Source of the DNA: Rugalucina vietnamica
Lineage: Eukaryota > Mollusca > Bivalvia > Lucinida > Lucinidae
Direction of reading: 5' to 3'
Assembly (NCBI GenBank): GCA_964017185.1
Contig: OZ024870.1
Coordinates: 62,970,812 to 63,034,811 of the forward strand
DNA: 64,000 nt
The notes beneath the pieces were generated by a model, which saw nothing but the letters and a program-made list of their open reading frames with translations, did not search any database and was not told the origin of the DNA. Position 1 is the first letter of the stretch, and each line of letters begins with the position of its first letter. Positions 1 to 45,300 of this stretch are shown here, piece by piece. The translations under genes were made by a program, and so were the position numbers.

Positions 1-3000
1 TTTAAGGGCAGCTAACTCTGTCGACATATATGAAAAACACGTCCCCAGCAGGCATCTGACGTCAACTTGACGTTGGATATTGGTTGTATTTTGGTCACGA
101 CGTCATACAACCAATAACCAACGTCCACCTGACGTCCAGTCCTGACGTCAGTGGACGTATTGATATGACGTCGAAATGACACCGGATTCAAACGTAAGTC
201 TAACGTCATATGTCGACAGAGTTAGCTGCCCTTGAACTGCCATAATTTCTTGCGCAAAAGTAACAACATCAAATTCAAATAATAATTTCAACATAGCCAC
301 TTTTAAAAAAGCCATATCTAGGTCTCGTATCGGAAATCACCATGCTTGATTAATTTAGAAAAAAAAAATTATTTGTTAATCAAAATAAAGTCTTTCACTA
401 AATTATTAAACCTTCTATTAAGACGAAAATGAAATTTGTATATTCTAATACTTATTTCACCATTTTAAATTATTGATTGTTCACAATAGTCTTATTATTT
501 ACACTAATGTCTTATTTGTTTTAGCACCATATATCAATAAAATTTGACATGAATAAGATATACCAACATCATTTAACATCTTAAACGTATTGTCCCAGCA
601 GGCACCTGACGTCTGTTTGACGTCAGATATTGGTTATATTTTGGTCGCGACGTCATATAACCAATTTCCAACGTCTATCAGACGTCATTTCCTGACGTCT
701 TTTGGACGTCTGGATTGGACGTTGTTTTGACGTCAAACTAGTTCGTCAGTTAGACGTCGTAATCAAGACGTGATTTAGACCTTGTGTTTTTCATACTTCT
801 GACCATGTGTGGTGTGCAAATTAATGAAACTTCACTTTGGGTAAAAATCAGATCATTCGTTTCGTGTGTTTCTTTTGCTTTCTTTCTTTCTTTTTTTTTT
901 CTTTGTTACTTCCAGCAGACATTTGACGTCCGTTGGACGTCAGATTGACGTCAGACGTCAGGTTGATTTTGAAAGTTTGTTTGTTGTCAAAACTAGACGT
1001 CAATCTGACGTGCTAAAGCCAACGTCGGTTTAACTTCTGAAAGCTGACGTCAATCTGACGTCCTAAAAACGACGTTTGAATTCATGTCATATAAATAGTT
1101 TAAGGTGTATATTTTTTCACATTTTTGAATAACACTGGATTCAGAAGAGCAGTGATGCACTTTTAATAGTCCCTTTCACTCTTTTGATAGAGTTTTTCGG
1201 AACATACAAAATGTTCAAGATATTAATTCAGCCTGATGTTGGTACATCTTATTTAAGCAAAATTTTATTGCTTTATGGTGCTAAAACCAATAAGACATTA
1301 GTGTGAGAAATAAGATTATTCTGAACAATGGTGAAATAAATATTAAAATATACAAATTATTTTCATCTTAATTGAAAGTTTGATAATTTAGTGAAAGACT
1401 TTATTTTGATTAATAGATAATCATTTTTTTTCTACATTAATTAAGCATGAGGGCGAAATATGGGATTTCCCATACGAGACTCAGATATGACTTTTAAGTG
1501 GCAAGGTTGAAATTATTATTTGAATTTGATATTATATAGAGGATCTTACACGAGTGGTCATTTCATATGAAATTTATTAAACGAGCCTTCAGTGGTCATT
1601 TCATATGAAATTTATTAAACGAGCCTTCAGCGAGTTTAATAAATTTCATATGAAATGACCACAAGTGTAAGATTCTTTTTATCATATGACTTCTAAAATC
1701 GGATTTTATCGCCTTCGAAGTGGACATATTTTCAATGAAAATTTACATTGTTGTTACGGACGTCGTCAATGACGTTACGTATTCCCGCAAAAGTGTTATT
1801 ACACGTGTGGTCATACGATTTTTATGACATGACGTTATCCACTGGAAAACAGCGACGTCATATGATAATACATAATATATGTAAGAAATTATGTCAGTTT
1901 AAGGGCAGCTAACTCTGTCGACATATATGAAAAACACGTCCCCAGCAGGCATCTGACGTCAACTTGACGTCGGATATTGGTTGTATTTTGGTCACGACGT
2001 CATACAACCAATAACCAACGTCCACCTGACGTCCAGTCCTGACGTCAGTGGACGTATTGATATGACGTCGAAATGACGCCGGATTCAAACGTAAGTCTAA
2101 CGTCATATGTCGACAGAGTTAGCTGCCCTTGAACTGACATAATTTCTTGCGCAAAAGTAACAACATCAAATTCAAATAATAATTTCAACATAGCCACTTT
2201 TAAAAAAGCCATATCTAGGTCTCGTATCGGAAATCACCATGCTTAATTAATTTAGAAAAAAATAATTATTTGTTAATCAAAATAAAGTCTTTCACTAAAT
2301 TATTAAACCTTCTATTAAGACGAAAATGAAATTTGTATATTTTAATACTTATTTCACCATTTTAAATTATTGATTGTTCACAATAGTCTTATTATTTACA
2401 CTAATGTCTTATTTGTTTTAGCACCATATAGCAATAAAATTTGACATGAATAAGATATACCAACATCAGAGTTATTTAATTACATCTTAAACATTTTGTA
2501 TATCCCGAATAACTCTATCAAAGGAGTGAAAGGGAATAACAATAGTGCATCACCGCACTACTGAATCCACTTCAGGATTTCAGAATGTTAATTTAACTGC
2601 GAACAAACATTCACGATATCGGTTTTAGCACGTCAGATTGACGTCTGTTTTTGACGTCAAACAAACTTTCAAAATCAACCTAACCCCAACGTCATTATGA
2701 CGTCACATTTGAGACATCAAACCAACGTTGTTTTTCTGACGTCAGAATGACGTCTGTTTTTGACATCAGAATGACGTCTGTTTTTGACGTCAAACAAACT
2801 TTCAAAATCAACCTAAATCCAACGTCATTATGACGTCGGAGTCTGACGTCTATCTGACGTCCAACTGACGTCAAATGTCTGCTGGGGTATATCCCGAATA
2901 ACTCTATCAAAGGAGTGAAAGGGAATAACAATAGTGCATCACCGCACTACTGAATCCACTTCAGGATTTCAGAATGTTAATTTAACTGCGAACAAACATT

Positions 3001-3254
3001 CACGATATCGGTATTAGTACGTCAGATTGACGTCTGTTTTTGACGTCAAACAAACTTTCAAAATCAACCTAACCCCAACGTCATTATGACGTCACATTTG
3101 AGACATCAAACCAACATTGTTTTTCTGACGTCAGAATGACGTCTGTTTTTGACGTCAAACAAACTTTCAAAATCAACCTAAATCCAACGTCATTATGACG
3201 TCGGAGTCTGACGTCTATCTGACGTCCAACTGACGTCAAATGTCTGCTGGGTAT
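1..3254. repeat. Duplicated/inverted CRE-rich repeat block
   Basis: Positions 1 to about 590 are repeated nearly perfectly from 1898 to about 2490 (offset 1897). About 345-590 reappears inverted at 1135-1440. About 2497-2885 is repeated in tandem at 2886-3254 (period about 388). Repeat ends carry CCCAGCAGGCAxxTGACGTC or its complement. TGACGTC(A) occurs dozens of times. No coding sequence is supported here. Confidence 0.8.
1545..1680. repeat. Hairpin repeat with TTTCATATGAAA motifs
   Basis: GAGGATCTTACACGAGTGG at the left and its inverse at the right flank two direct copies and one inverted copy of a TCATTTCATATGAAATT segment. A related copy lies at about 18278-18350 in the receptor gene. 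Confidence 0.6.
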
Positions 3255-3296
3255 AAACTACTGATGGCCATCTTATTACTGTTTAACAGCTCAGAA

Positions 3297-3485
3297 AGCT
3301 CAGAAGGTCCAAGTCTGCCAAGAAAAAGTGGTTCAAGTCAAACCATTCATACATATATGCCTTAGTTGTTTAACTGTTTTATTTTCAAGCACACTTTGGA
3401 TGTCATGGCATCCTAAATGTTTGGAAGAAGTCCCATTAAATGGAGGCAACTTTCTGACATGACAAAAGCTGCTGTCGAGGATGTT
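3297..3485. repeat. Dispersed SINE-like repeat
   Basis: Shares blocks (AAACCATTCA, ATGGAGGCAAC, GACATGAC) with 8585-8765, 6720-6900 and, inverted, 39960-40160. Four scattered copies of one body sequence suggest a retroposed family. It sits in the intron after exon 25. Confidence 0.55.
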
Positions 3486-3518
3486 AAGCGAGCAATTCAA
3501 ACAAACATTTCCCCTTAC

Positions 3519-36120
<32,602 letters not shown>

Positions 36121-36421
36121 AATCCTGACTGGTCTACAAGGGCCCTCAATTTAATAGTATTTCTTGTTATGGAACTGTTGCCTCAGCTCTCCATTTTTAA
36201 AAGCACAACAAGCCATCCTCTATCTTGTAGCTTTAATTACTGAAAAAAAATATTGATAATCATTGTATGTCAGAGGTAGCTCATGCAAAAACAAAACCTT
36301 GATTTGCTGCAAAACCGTTTACTTGAACCTTTAATCTAAAAGTTAAAATCTAAAACCATCTTCTGTGGTTGTACAGCCTAGTTTCTGTCAAACCTGATTG
36401 TTGGAAAAGCCCAAATATAAA

Positions 36422-36659
36422 TGAGCCTATGCATAAGACAACCAACAATGTGGGTTCTGACCAGGTCCGACTCAAACCAAGCTGTACAGTCACAGAAGAT
36501 GGTTAGAGGCTGGAAATTTTGGATTTAGAAAGTAGAGGAATTGTACTATCCGTATAGCGAAAACAAAGGTGCTGAACAGCTTCGCAGTTTAACTGCGAAG
36601 CTGATCTGCACCTTTGTTTTCGCCTATGTAGATTGTTGGTATTCCCATGCGGCGGCTCA
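36422..36659. mobile_element. MITE-A copy upstream of the receptor gene
   Basis: Inverse orientation, about 300 bp upstream of the receptor start codon. The palindrome is intact apart from small changes. Confidence 0.75.
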
Positions 36660-37492
36660 TATCTTCTTGTGATGCCACTCACAAGGTTTGTCTATTTATT
36701 ATTTCCATAAAAATAACAAAAAGTCACAGTTTTAATACATCCATAAAAACCATAAGTCCTAATAAAAAAATTCACTTTATATCCAATTATCTGAAGCTTT
36801 TGTTTTGTAAATCACAAGAAAAATGATAATACATAAGTTTTCTAACACAAATACATGTAAATAAACCTGAAGAATTCAAACTAATCTCGATCAATACTGC
36901 ACCATAAAACAAATAAATAGTTAATGAGTTAGTCATGTTATTCTGATGCTTAGGGCATCAGTTAATTATATAAGAAAACCCAACCAACTAAACAATAAAT
37001 ATGCTCTTGGCATTAGAACTCCCCTCAGGTCTTGAGATAAAAGAACTTTTTGATGCTAAACAAAGCAGAGCATGAAATTTATCATGCTCATCAATGATAA
37101 AACACTAATATTTGTTGACATTTAACAGTTTATGAGATAGATGACAAATTCTACGTGATAAATCCTGAAAATGAGTTTGGTAATTTTGATTATCATTATA
37201 AAGAAAGAAAATAACAGTCTCAGCTGAATATTACATAATTTGAGCATGAAGAAATATTTTTTATTCTCTGAGGTCAGGAGCAGACTAAAGTGAATTTGTA
37301 GGAAGTGTGATCAAGATTTACTTTCAAGGCTCTGGCCACATTCTATAGGAGAACATATATACTATAATATAGTCTAATAGTTTGTGTGACAGTAAGAACA
37401 GATTTAAGTTCCAGAATTTATATGATTGAATTTAAAATCCCAGCCCAGACACCAGGCCGGAAAACAAAAACAATGCTAGACATTGTATGAAA

Positions 37493-37715
37493 TGAGCCTC
37501 TGCATGAGAAAACCAACAATTTGGGTTTCCGACCAGGGCCGACACAAACCGGCCTGTACAAGCACAGAAGATGGCTAGAGTCTGGAAATTTTGGATTTAG
37601 AAAGTAGAGCAATTGTACTGTCCGTGTAGCGAAAACAAAGGTGCTGATCAGCTTTGCAGTTACTGCGAAGCTGATCTGCGCCTTTGTTTTTGCCTATGCA
37701 GATTGTTGGTTTTCA
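37493..37715. mobile_element. MITE-A copy, right end missing
   Basis: Runs to GATTGTTGGTTTTC and then breaks off; the terminal GAGGCGGCTCA is absent. Confidence 0.7.
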
Positions 37716-38093
37716 ATATGACAATACAGTCCTACCCACAATACCAAAAACCAGCCTCATATTGAGGCTGCTGCTATAATTGGTGGAAGTTAATAATCAC
37801 AGCAGGGAGAGAGAGATAGTGGCTACCAAGTGTGGGTGCTAATTAATAATGCATGGACTGAGGAAAGCAAACTGAAGATAATAATATAGACGTTCTCAAT
37901 TAGAATTCATTTTATCATTTGAAATATGCATATATATCAAAAGCAAAGGCATATTACTGCATAGATCCACATTTTGCTTTGTATTGCATGCCTCAATTTA
38001 CATGATTACAAGTCTTAATGCTCATACTCATACTACTTGCTTTGATCATTTTTAAACTTTTTAAAGTCTGTTTTGTAACAAAATGTGCCGCAT

Positions 38094-38322
38094 GATGAGA
38101 AAACCGGCGTTTTGCATGCAGCATTTTAACAAAGACACAGATCAGTTGTACAGTAACTGCAAGGAAATCAGCCCCTTTGTTTTCGCCAAATAGATAGTTT
38201 GATGCCTCTTCTTTCTCAGTCTGAAATTTGAAGTTTTTAACTATTGACTGCAGCTGCACAGACTGGTTTGTGTCGGGCCTATTTTGAAATCCCACAGCCT
38301 TGTTTTCTCGCATCGCAGCTCA
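38094..38322. mobile_element. MITE-A copy, diverged
   Basis: Ends recognisable (TGTGCCGCATGATGAGAAAAC and CGCAGCTCA). The palindrome is strongly eroded. Confidence 0.6.
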
Positions 38323-38786
38323 GATATATATACAAACTAGCAAAATCATTCGACTTCAGCTTTTGAAATTTCGATTGTATCACCAACAGCCCCGTAAAAC
38401 TGAATAAAATAAATTAAAGAAATTTGTTTTATTATATCATGTTAGATCCCTTTTTACAGTTTATAACAGCATGTTTTCAGACATTAACCCATAGGATTTT
38501 GTGAATGGCATGCACTTTAGATTTCAAAAGAAGAGCATTTCATTGGACAAGAGAAATGCATGTCCGGCACATCTGCACCTTTAATTTCATATAGGCTAAT
38601 ATTTGAGCACTGATTTTCTCATATGATCGAGGTCTGACACCCCATATAATGCGCGGATCAGAATATATCATGTACATATACTGTGTGGATCAGTATCAGT
38701 TTATTTAAAACGAAACAAAGTTCTAGAATAATAATTGTTCAATCAATGGAAACACATGTATGGGTTTCCCCAGACAATGCAACATT

Positions 38787-39022
38787 TGAGTCGCGTCATG
38801 AAAACCCAACAATGTGGTTTCCGAACAGGTCCGACACAAACCGAGCTGTACAAGCACAGAAGATGGCTAGAGGCTGGAAATTTTTGATTTAAAAAGTAGA
38901 GGAATTGTACTATCCATGTAGAAAAAAACAAAGGTGCTAGTCAGATTCGTAGTTACTGCAAAGCTGAGCTGCGCCTTTGTTTTCGCATATGCAAAATGTT
39001 GGTTTTCTCATGATGTGGCTCA
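38787..39022. mobile_element. MITE-A copy
   Basis: Inverse orientation. A closer relative of the 36422 and 37493 copies (shares GATGGCTAGAGGCTGGAAAT). Confidence 0.7.
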
Positions 39023-39351
39023 TTTTATTTCACGCCTTGCTGGATCATGTGAAAAAGTTTGCTTCAGTGTATTTGATGACAAAAAGTTTGGATTCTCAGC
39101 TCCATTTGACATAATACAAATAACAATATTTTCTGGCATGAATAAGGAGTGAGAGTAACACTATCTTTGTACCATATGGCAGGGGCCTCATGCTGTTGAA
39201 GGAACACTATAATTATCATATTGCCAGAAAATAAGTACATGCTGTGTTTTGATAGCCACTTAATTATCTTTTATGAACTGGAGGGTTTTTGGTTCTGAAG
39301 CAATAATCTGGTATTGTGGGTAAGAGTGAATATGTATTAAGAGCATGATGA

Positions 39352-42300
39352 CTAGCTCTGTCCCAGCATGGCTGCCATTTGGCTTACGTACAGTCCACCA
39401 AAAACAAAGACAACAAACACTACAGTAAGCAGACAGACTAAATAGGCAACATAACAGTAAATCACAAAAAGCCGCAAATTATCAGAAAACCCAGGCCAAA
39501 GTCTGGTTTTCTTGTGAAACAACACAATTACATTGGACTCCTTCAAACCTTCCTTATCAGGGGATCGTTCTCGAAAGTCCCAGACAGAAATTACCCTATC
39601 TTGATACAACAGAGTTCATCTTGGGACAAAAATGTTAGCCCGGTTCAAACAAAGTGGAAAAAGAGACTCATTTCAGAATTTTCAGGACATAATCAAGTCA
39701 CCTGTTTTTACGATTGCTTGATTATGACTTTTACAGGAAAATGGATAAATTGTGCTCCATTTTATTAATCATTTTTATAGCATCTTTCTGCTTCCTGAAA
39801 CAGTTGCCTATTGATTTCCAGTATTATTAATTATAACTCTCGTAAGAAATCTGACTTTATTTATTATTCATGGCCAGTTAGGGGACTGTGAAATAAATAA
39901 CAAAATGGTGTTTTTATCAGAGGCTATCAGAGGCTATCTTTCTGTTTTTGTTTGAATTGGTGCTTTACGTCCCAGTCAACAGCAATGATCATGTCGGGAT
40001 GTTGCCTCCATTTTATGGGACTTTAACCCAACATTAGGATGTCATGACATACAAAATGTGCTTCATAAATATAATCATCCAACTTAGCCAATAAGGCTTA
40101 TATGTATGGATGGTTTGACTAAACCACATCTCCTGGGCAGGCTCAGACATGAGTGGTTAACCAGAAATCAAACAGTCGGTCAGTAGATTAGAAGCTTTGC
40201 CTGGAGCCACAAGCAGCCCATCTATTTCTCCTTGGCCCCAACGGGTTCGAATCCCATCAGGTACGTGGGATTTTTTAACTATGCATCATATCTTAGTTAC
40301 AAATTTTCATATTTGTAAGAACTTTGTGAAAAAATATAGATAACAATCCCAAAATTCACATGTAAACAACAACCTAGTGTTGCTTAGCAACGGGAGAATG
40401 TGAGTGAAAGGTCCTTGGTGGCGTAGTCAATATGCACACAATACTATCCAAATACCGTACATTTCGATCAGACTATATGTTCATGAGTGTATATAACCAT
40501 CATCAAGTGTGAGCTTTGCCTACAAGTCATATTACTAACAGATATTTGGCAAATTTATGCTTTTATGGTTATTTTGTTTTAATCCCCATTAACATAGCAA
40601 ATCTAATATTATTCGCGAACTCACAGATAAATTTCCGCAAGAACTTTTCAGTGAAAGTCCACCTTAAAAAAAGTAATTTGATGAGAAAAACATGTGGTCA
40701 GCAGAACGAAAAAATGCTTCAGGCAATTATGTTGACCCACCCCCTTTGATTTTGCTTACATTTTTCATGATTTTGTACTTATGGAAAACGTGATTAAATT
40801 ACCACTGTAGGTTTTAGATCATAATGGTATACCTGAGTGTGTAGCTTAATGTATCTTTATTGATATTTGAGCCACCTCGTGAGAAAACCAACAATCTGCA
40901 TAGGCGAAAACAAAGGCGCAGATCAGCTTCGCGGTAACCACGAAGCTGATCAGCGCCTTTGTTTTCGCTACTCGGATAGTACAATTCCTCTTCTACTTAA
41001 ATCCGAAATTTCAAGCTTCTAGCTCTTTTCTGTGCTTGTACAGGCCGGTTTGTGTTGGACCTGTTCGGAAACCACATTGTTGGTTATTCCACGAGACGGC
41101 TCATTTAGTAAAAGTTGAGACCATACCGTGTGCTTGTTTAATTAAACATGCATCTTTAATCAGACAAGTGTTGCTAATTTCAAAGCCAAAAAGCAATGCA
41201 TAAAAATGATCGAAGTTGCCTTTATTTTGACATCATTGGCGTCATATCTATTCAAAAACTTCACCAAATTTAAACAATTAGTAAGTTTGTTTTACATAAA
41301 TCCTCCATTTTCAAAATCCGAAGCTGGCGATACATAGCTCTCATTTCCCATGGGTGTCAGTATTATCCTTAATTATGGTTTAGCTTGGGATAAAGTACAA
41401 GGATTTGTGCCAGACCATCTTTTTGGCAGAGCATGCTATGACACCTGGTTTGATAATAGATTAATCACCGTGAAACTATTATGTTCAGTGATATATCAAA
41501 TTTGTCAGAAAATTGTTGTGGCAACCCATACCAAAATAAAGTACAAAATAGGCACAATTTCTGGGTACAAAATAGGCACAAAATAGGTATACCTATTTTG
41601 TACAAGATTGGCCCATTGACTGAGACTGGGCCAAACTGATACAAAATAGGTACATTTATATAAATATAAGAGTGTACCTATTTTGTACTTGAAATTCACT
41701 GTATCTATACATGTGCCTGCAATGTACCCTTTGTACCTGTAATGTGCCTAGTGTATCTTTAATGTGCCTATATACCTATCTTGTGCCTATTGTATCTTTA
41801 TTGTGCCTATGTACCTATCAAGTACCTACTGTACCTAAATTGTGCCCAGTGCACTTATTATGTGCCTTTTGTACCTAATATGTGCCTTTTGTACCTAAAG
41901 TGTGCCCTATGTACATATTATGTGCCTATGCACAAGATTACAATGTGCTTATTGTGCCCTAGTAGTTAAATTGTGTACATATAATGTGCCTAGTGTACCT
42001 AATATGTACCTTATGTACCTCATATGTGCCTGGTGTACCTAATATGTGCCTGTTTGTTTCTAGGGGTACATTTTAGGTACCATACCTTAGTTCTTGAAAA
42101 CAGCCAATCATATTGCAGTCTTCAGGCACATTATAGGTACGCAATATAACCCCCCCCCCCACTTTAAAAAGGCACATTATAAGAAAACCTGCCTTTAGTA
42201 CATTCGAAAACAGCTCTAGGCTCAGATCAGTTATACAAAAAACTGTAAGCTCACAACAACTGATCAGCACAATGTAATGTACTACTTTTACCACATAGAA

Positions 42301-45300
42301 CCCACCATTAAAAAAAAATGTTTTTGAAACCATTTTCAATACAGCCTGGTTTATATCAGACCTGGTCAGAACCCTAAGCCCAGCCATCCCAATCTCCCAT
42401 TTTGAGCTGCTCAAATAAACATATTGTAATCAAAATAGCTTACCTGTGGCCAAGTGGTTAAGAGCCCTTATTTCATTACCATTCAATCATCTTTAACTGT
42501 GTGTCACATGTTCAGCTTGCATATGTACCAGGTGGTTCTTCTTGGGGTTCTCCTGTTTTTGCCTCACCTAATAATTGACCTGTCTAATATGAACTGAAAT
42601 TATCTTGAAAAGGACATAAAACTGAATAAAATAGCATTAAATATCACCAAAATCTGCAGTTACATGTGACATAATCATCATCTATTGTCAACAAGAAGCT
42701 GAATCTCAGTATGGAGTCAAAATATTCAGATATTTACCAAAGTCAAAGAGATAGTACATATTATGGGAGGTTTAACTCAGCATACATTTATGATAAAAGT
42801 ATAATTCTAAACAAACAAATTATTCAGCTGATATAATTTAATAGTAAGTTACAGTTTTATTTGTTTTAAATCTAAAATTCAAACAGATTGAAAAAGTGTA
42901 GCAGCAAAAGTGCAGGGCATTTAACGCCTGATTTTGGCCTCAGATTTTGCTAAAAAATAAATTTTGGAATTCAGGTGAGAAATCTATTCCTTGAAACAGT
43001 CATATATCTCGTCTATTAAAAACAAGAACAAGTACTTCAATTATTCTACAAGCGTTGCCATGGCAACGCCCAGAAGAACCATAGATAGAGCACATTTTGC
43101 ACTTTTTGGTCTATTTGTGCCCATTTATGAACACATTTTTTAATTTTGAAGTGCCAGCCCACACGACGAACAACATGATACTTTGCATACAATATCTCTG
43201 GATGATACTTCATAATTATTTCATAATAAGAAATTGTTCGTCGCGTGGGCCGGTAGTTGAAAATTATGTTGAAATGTGGAAAATAGACCCAAAATTGCAA
43301 AAAGTGGTATTTCCATGCTTTTCGGAGCGTTGTCATGGCAACATGTGTAATTTGAATGTAATAGTTGTGCTAGAATTTATAAGCAGGGACCTATACCTGC
43401 TATTTGTGATACTTCTCTCTTCAAAATTCCAAAATTCAATTTTTTACCAACACATGAGGCCGAAATCAGGCCTTAAATTCCCTAGGCCTTTGAAAAAAAA
43501 TACCAGAAAATATGTGTAATCAGGGCTGTAATCACACCTAGTTTATGAAAATAAAAAGTCAAATTCTTACTTTCTATATTCTGTTCATTCCTTGCATCAA
43601 CATGTCAACTGGTGTATGCCTCTCTATAAAATGCAGATTTTTGCATAGATCTTGGGTGTTTTGTGTACAAGTTAGTGGTCATAAATCTCATTTTACACAG
43701 AAAATGTGTTGTGCATGAGATAAGAGTCATTAGAAAGTCATTAAGTGGCTCATAGGCACATTTTAGGTACATCCAGATGCCATTGTCATTAGATACATGA
43801 ATAATAATGTTATGACATATTATAGAATTACTGATAAAATAACATAAGAAAATAAATACAAGAAAACAAAACAAAATCATTGTGATTCATTTTATTTCAA
43901 TTTACTGGAAGTGAAATATTTCTTTTAGTTCCAAATTATAAGAAACAATTCAATACAAATTAATTTCATAAATGTTATGAGTTACTCATTTGTTCTGAGA
44001 AAACTCAGTACAGCCTAGGATGAAATTAAGTTGTTGCTTAAATCTCATGAATTAAGCCTGATTAAAATGCAGCATGCTTTTAAAAAAGATATTTTGACCA
44101 TTTTTATAATGTATCTTTATATTCTATTGTTTTCGATCCATATGTCCTTCTGGCTGATTTTAGTCAAAAAATATTACAAGTCCGTGAAGAGGCACAAAAA
44201 AGGTACATCTAAAAATGGCTAAGTCCAAAATACAGGCAGAAAAATCTGAGTTCTTCAAAATGGTAAAGTCCAAAATACAGGCAGAAAAATCTAAGTTCTT
44301 CAAAAGTACAAAAAAAGCACATCAAAAAATGACTAAGTCTGAACTAGGTATAAAATAGGCACATGAAAAAACGACTAAGTCCTGAAAGGCACAAAATAGG
44401 TACATGTATAGGCAAAAAAGTCTAAGTCCGCAAAGGCACATGAAAGGCACATGTAAAATTTCTACAAAATAGGTATACCTATTTTGTGCCTAAAATGAAA
44501 AGGCACATAAATGGTACAAAATAGGTACAAAATTTTGTGCCTATTTTGTACCTGATTTCGGTATGGGAATGCCAGATGAGACTTACAGTTGGTCAAAAAT
44601 ATTGTTCAGTTATTGTCAACAAAAACAATAAAAATTTGAACCAAAAAACACACAGAAGGCATTTAGAGGCACCATTCAATCAAACATGTTCTCCGGGGAG
44701 ATTCCCCAAACCCCACTTAGTATAACGGGAACACCTCCTCTCGTGCTCTCCCACTCTGTTGCCTTTGGCACTCAATCTGTATCTTCTACCAGACCACTTT
44801 TTGGAAAACATGTCCGTGTTATGTATACCCCCATAAACCCCACTTTTATATAGAAAAACTGGGGTTTGCAGGGGTATATACTGGTACCTAATTTTCTTAT
44901 TTTGATCCAAACATACATTGCAGATACTTCTAACATGTACCCACAATGTATGTTTTGAGCAAAAACATTAAAAATATCAAAATTTGTCTCGTGAAATTTA
45001 CAATTTTCGTAATAATCATTGAAAAAAAATCTCTGTATATTGCATGGGCAAGTTTTCGTAATGGTGGTGACAGGCCTATGGAAGCCATTTAGTTGATTTG
45101 CCCAGAGGTAGAGCATCAGAGGTCCTGGGTTGACTGTGTCCATTTAATTAATTCCTCGTATCTTCCTTTGCATCTTTACCTCCAAATAGGACTTCAGATG
45201 GTGTTCCGGTATACCAACAGCTGAAGGGGGTTAGGTTAGATGAAATAAAAGCAATGACGTGTGGGTAACAAGACTTTGTACAGTGCGATCAAGAGTGTTA

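Larger units (their letters stand above)
36130..39350. other. Upstream region without recognisable genes
   Basis: AT-rich DNA with four MITE-A copies (listed). No core promoter for the receptor could be identified. Confidence 0.5.
41519..44575. mobile_element. 3-kb inverted-repeat element with GTACCTA/GTGCCTA arrays
   Basis: The left end GGCAACCCATACCAAAAT and following GTACAAAATAGGCACAA match the inverse of the right end. Subterminal zones (41560-42070, 44200-44560) are built of degenerate GTRCCTA words, mainly one strand on the left and its inverse on the right. The interior has a diverged MITE-A and a 568-bp hairpin MITE, and no transposase frame. Confidence 0.6.

Noticed and set aside
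9-2106. Two 65-residue near-identical open frames at 12-209 and 1909-2106
   Set aside because: Translations of the duplicated TGACGT-rich repeat; no independent coding evidence.
42440-42470. tRNA A-box-like GTGGCCAAGTGGTTAAGAGC
   Set aside because: No B box or foldable cloverleaf follows within tRNA distance.
43605-43880. 91-residue hydrophobic open frame
   Set aside because: AT-rich sequence inside a repeat element; no splice sites, start context or family features.
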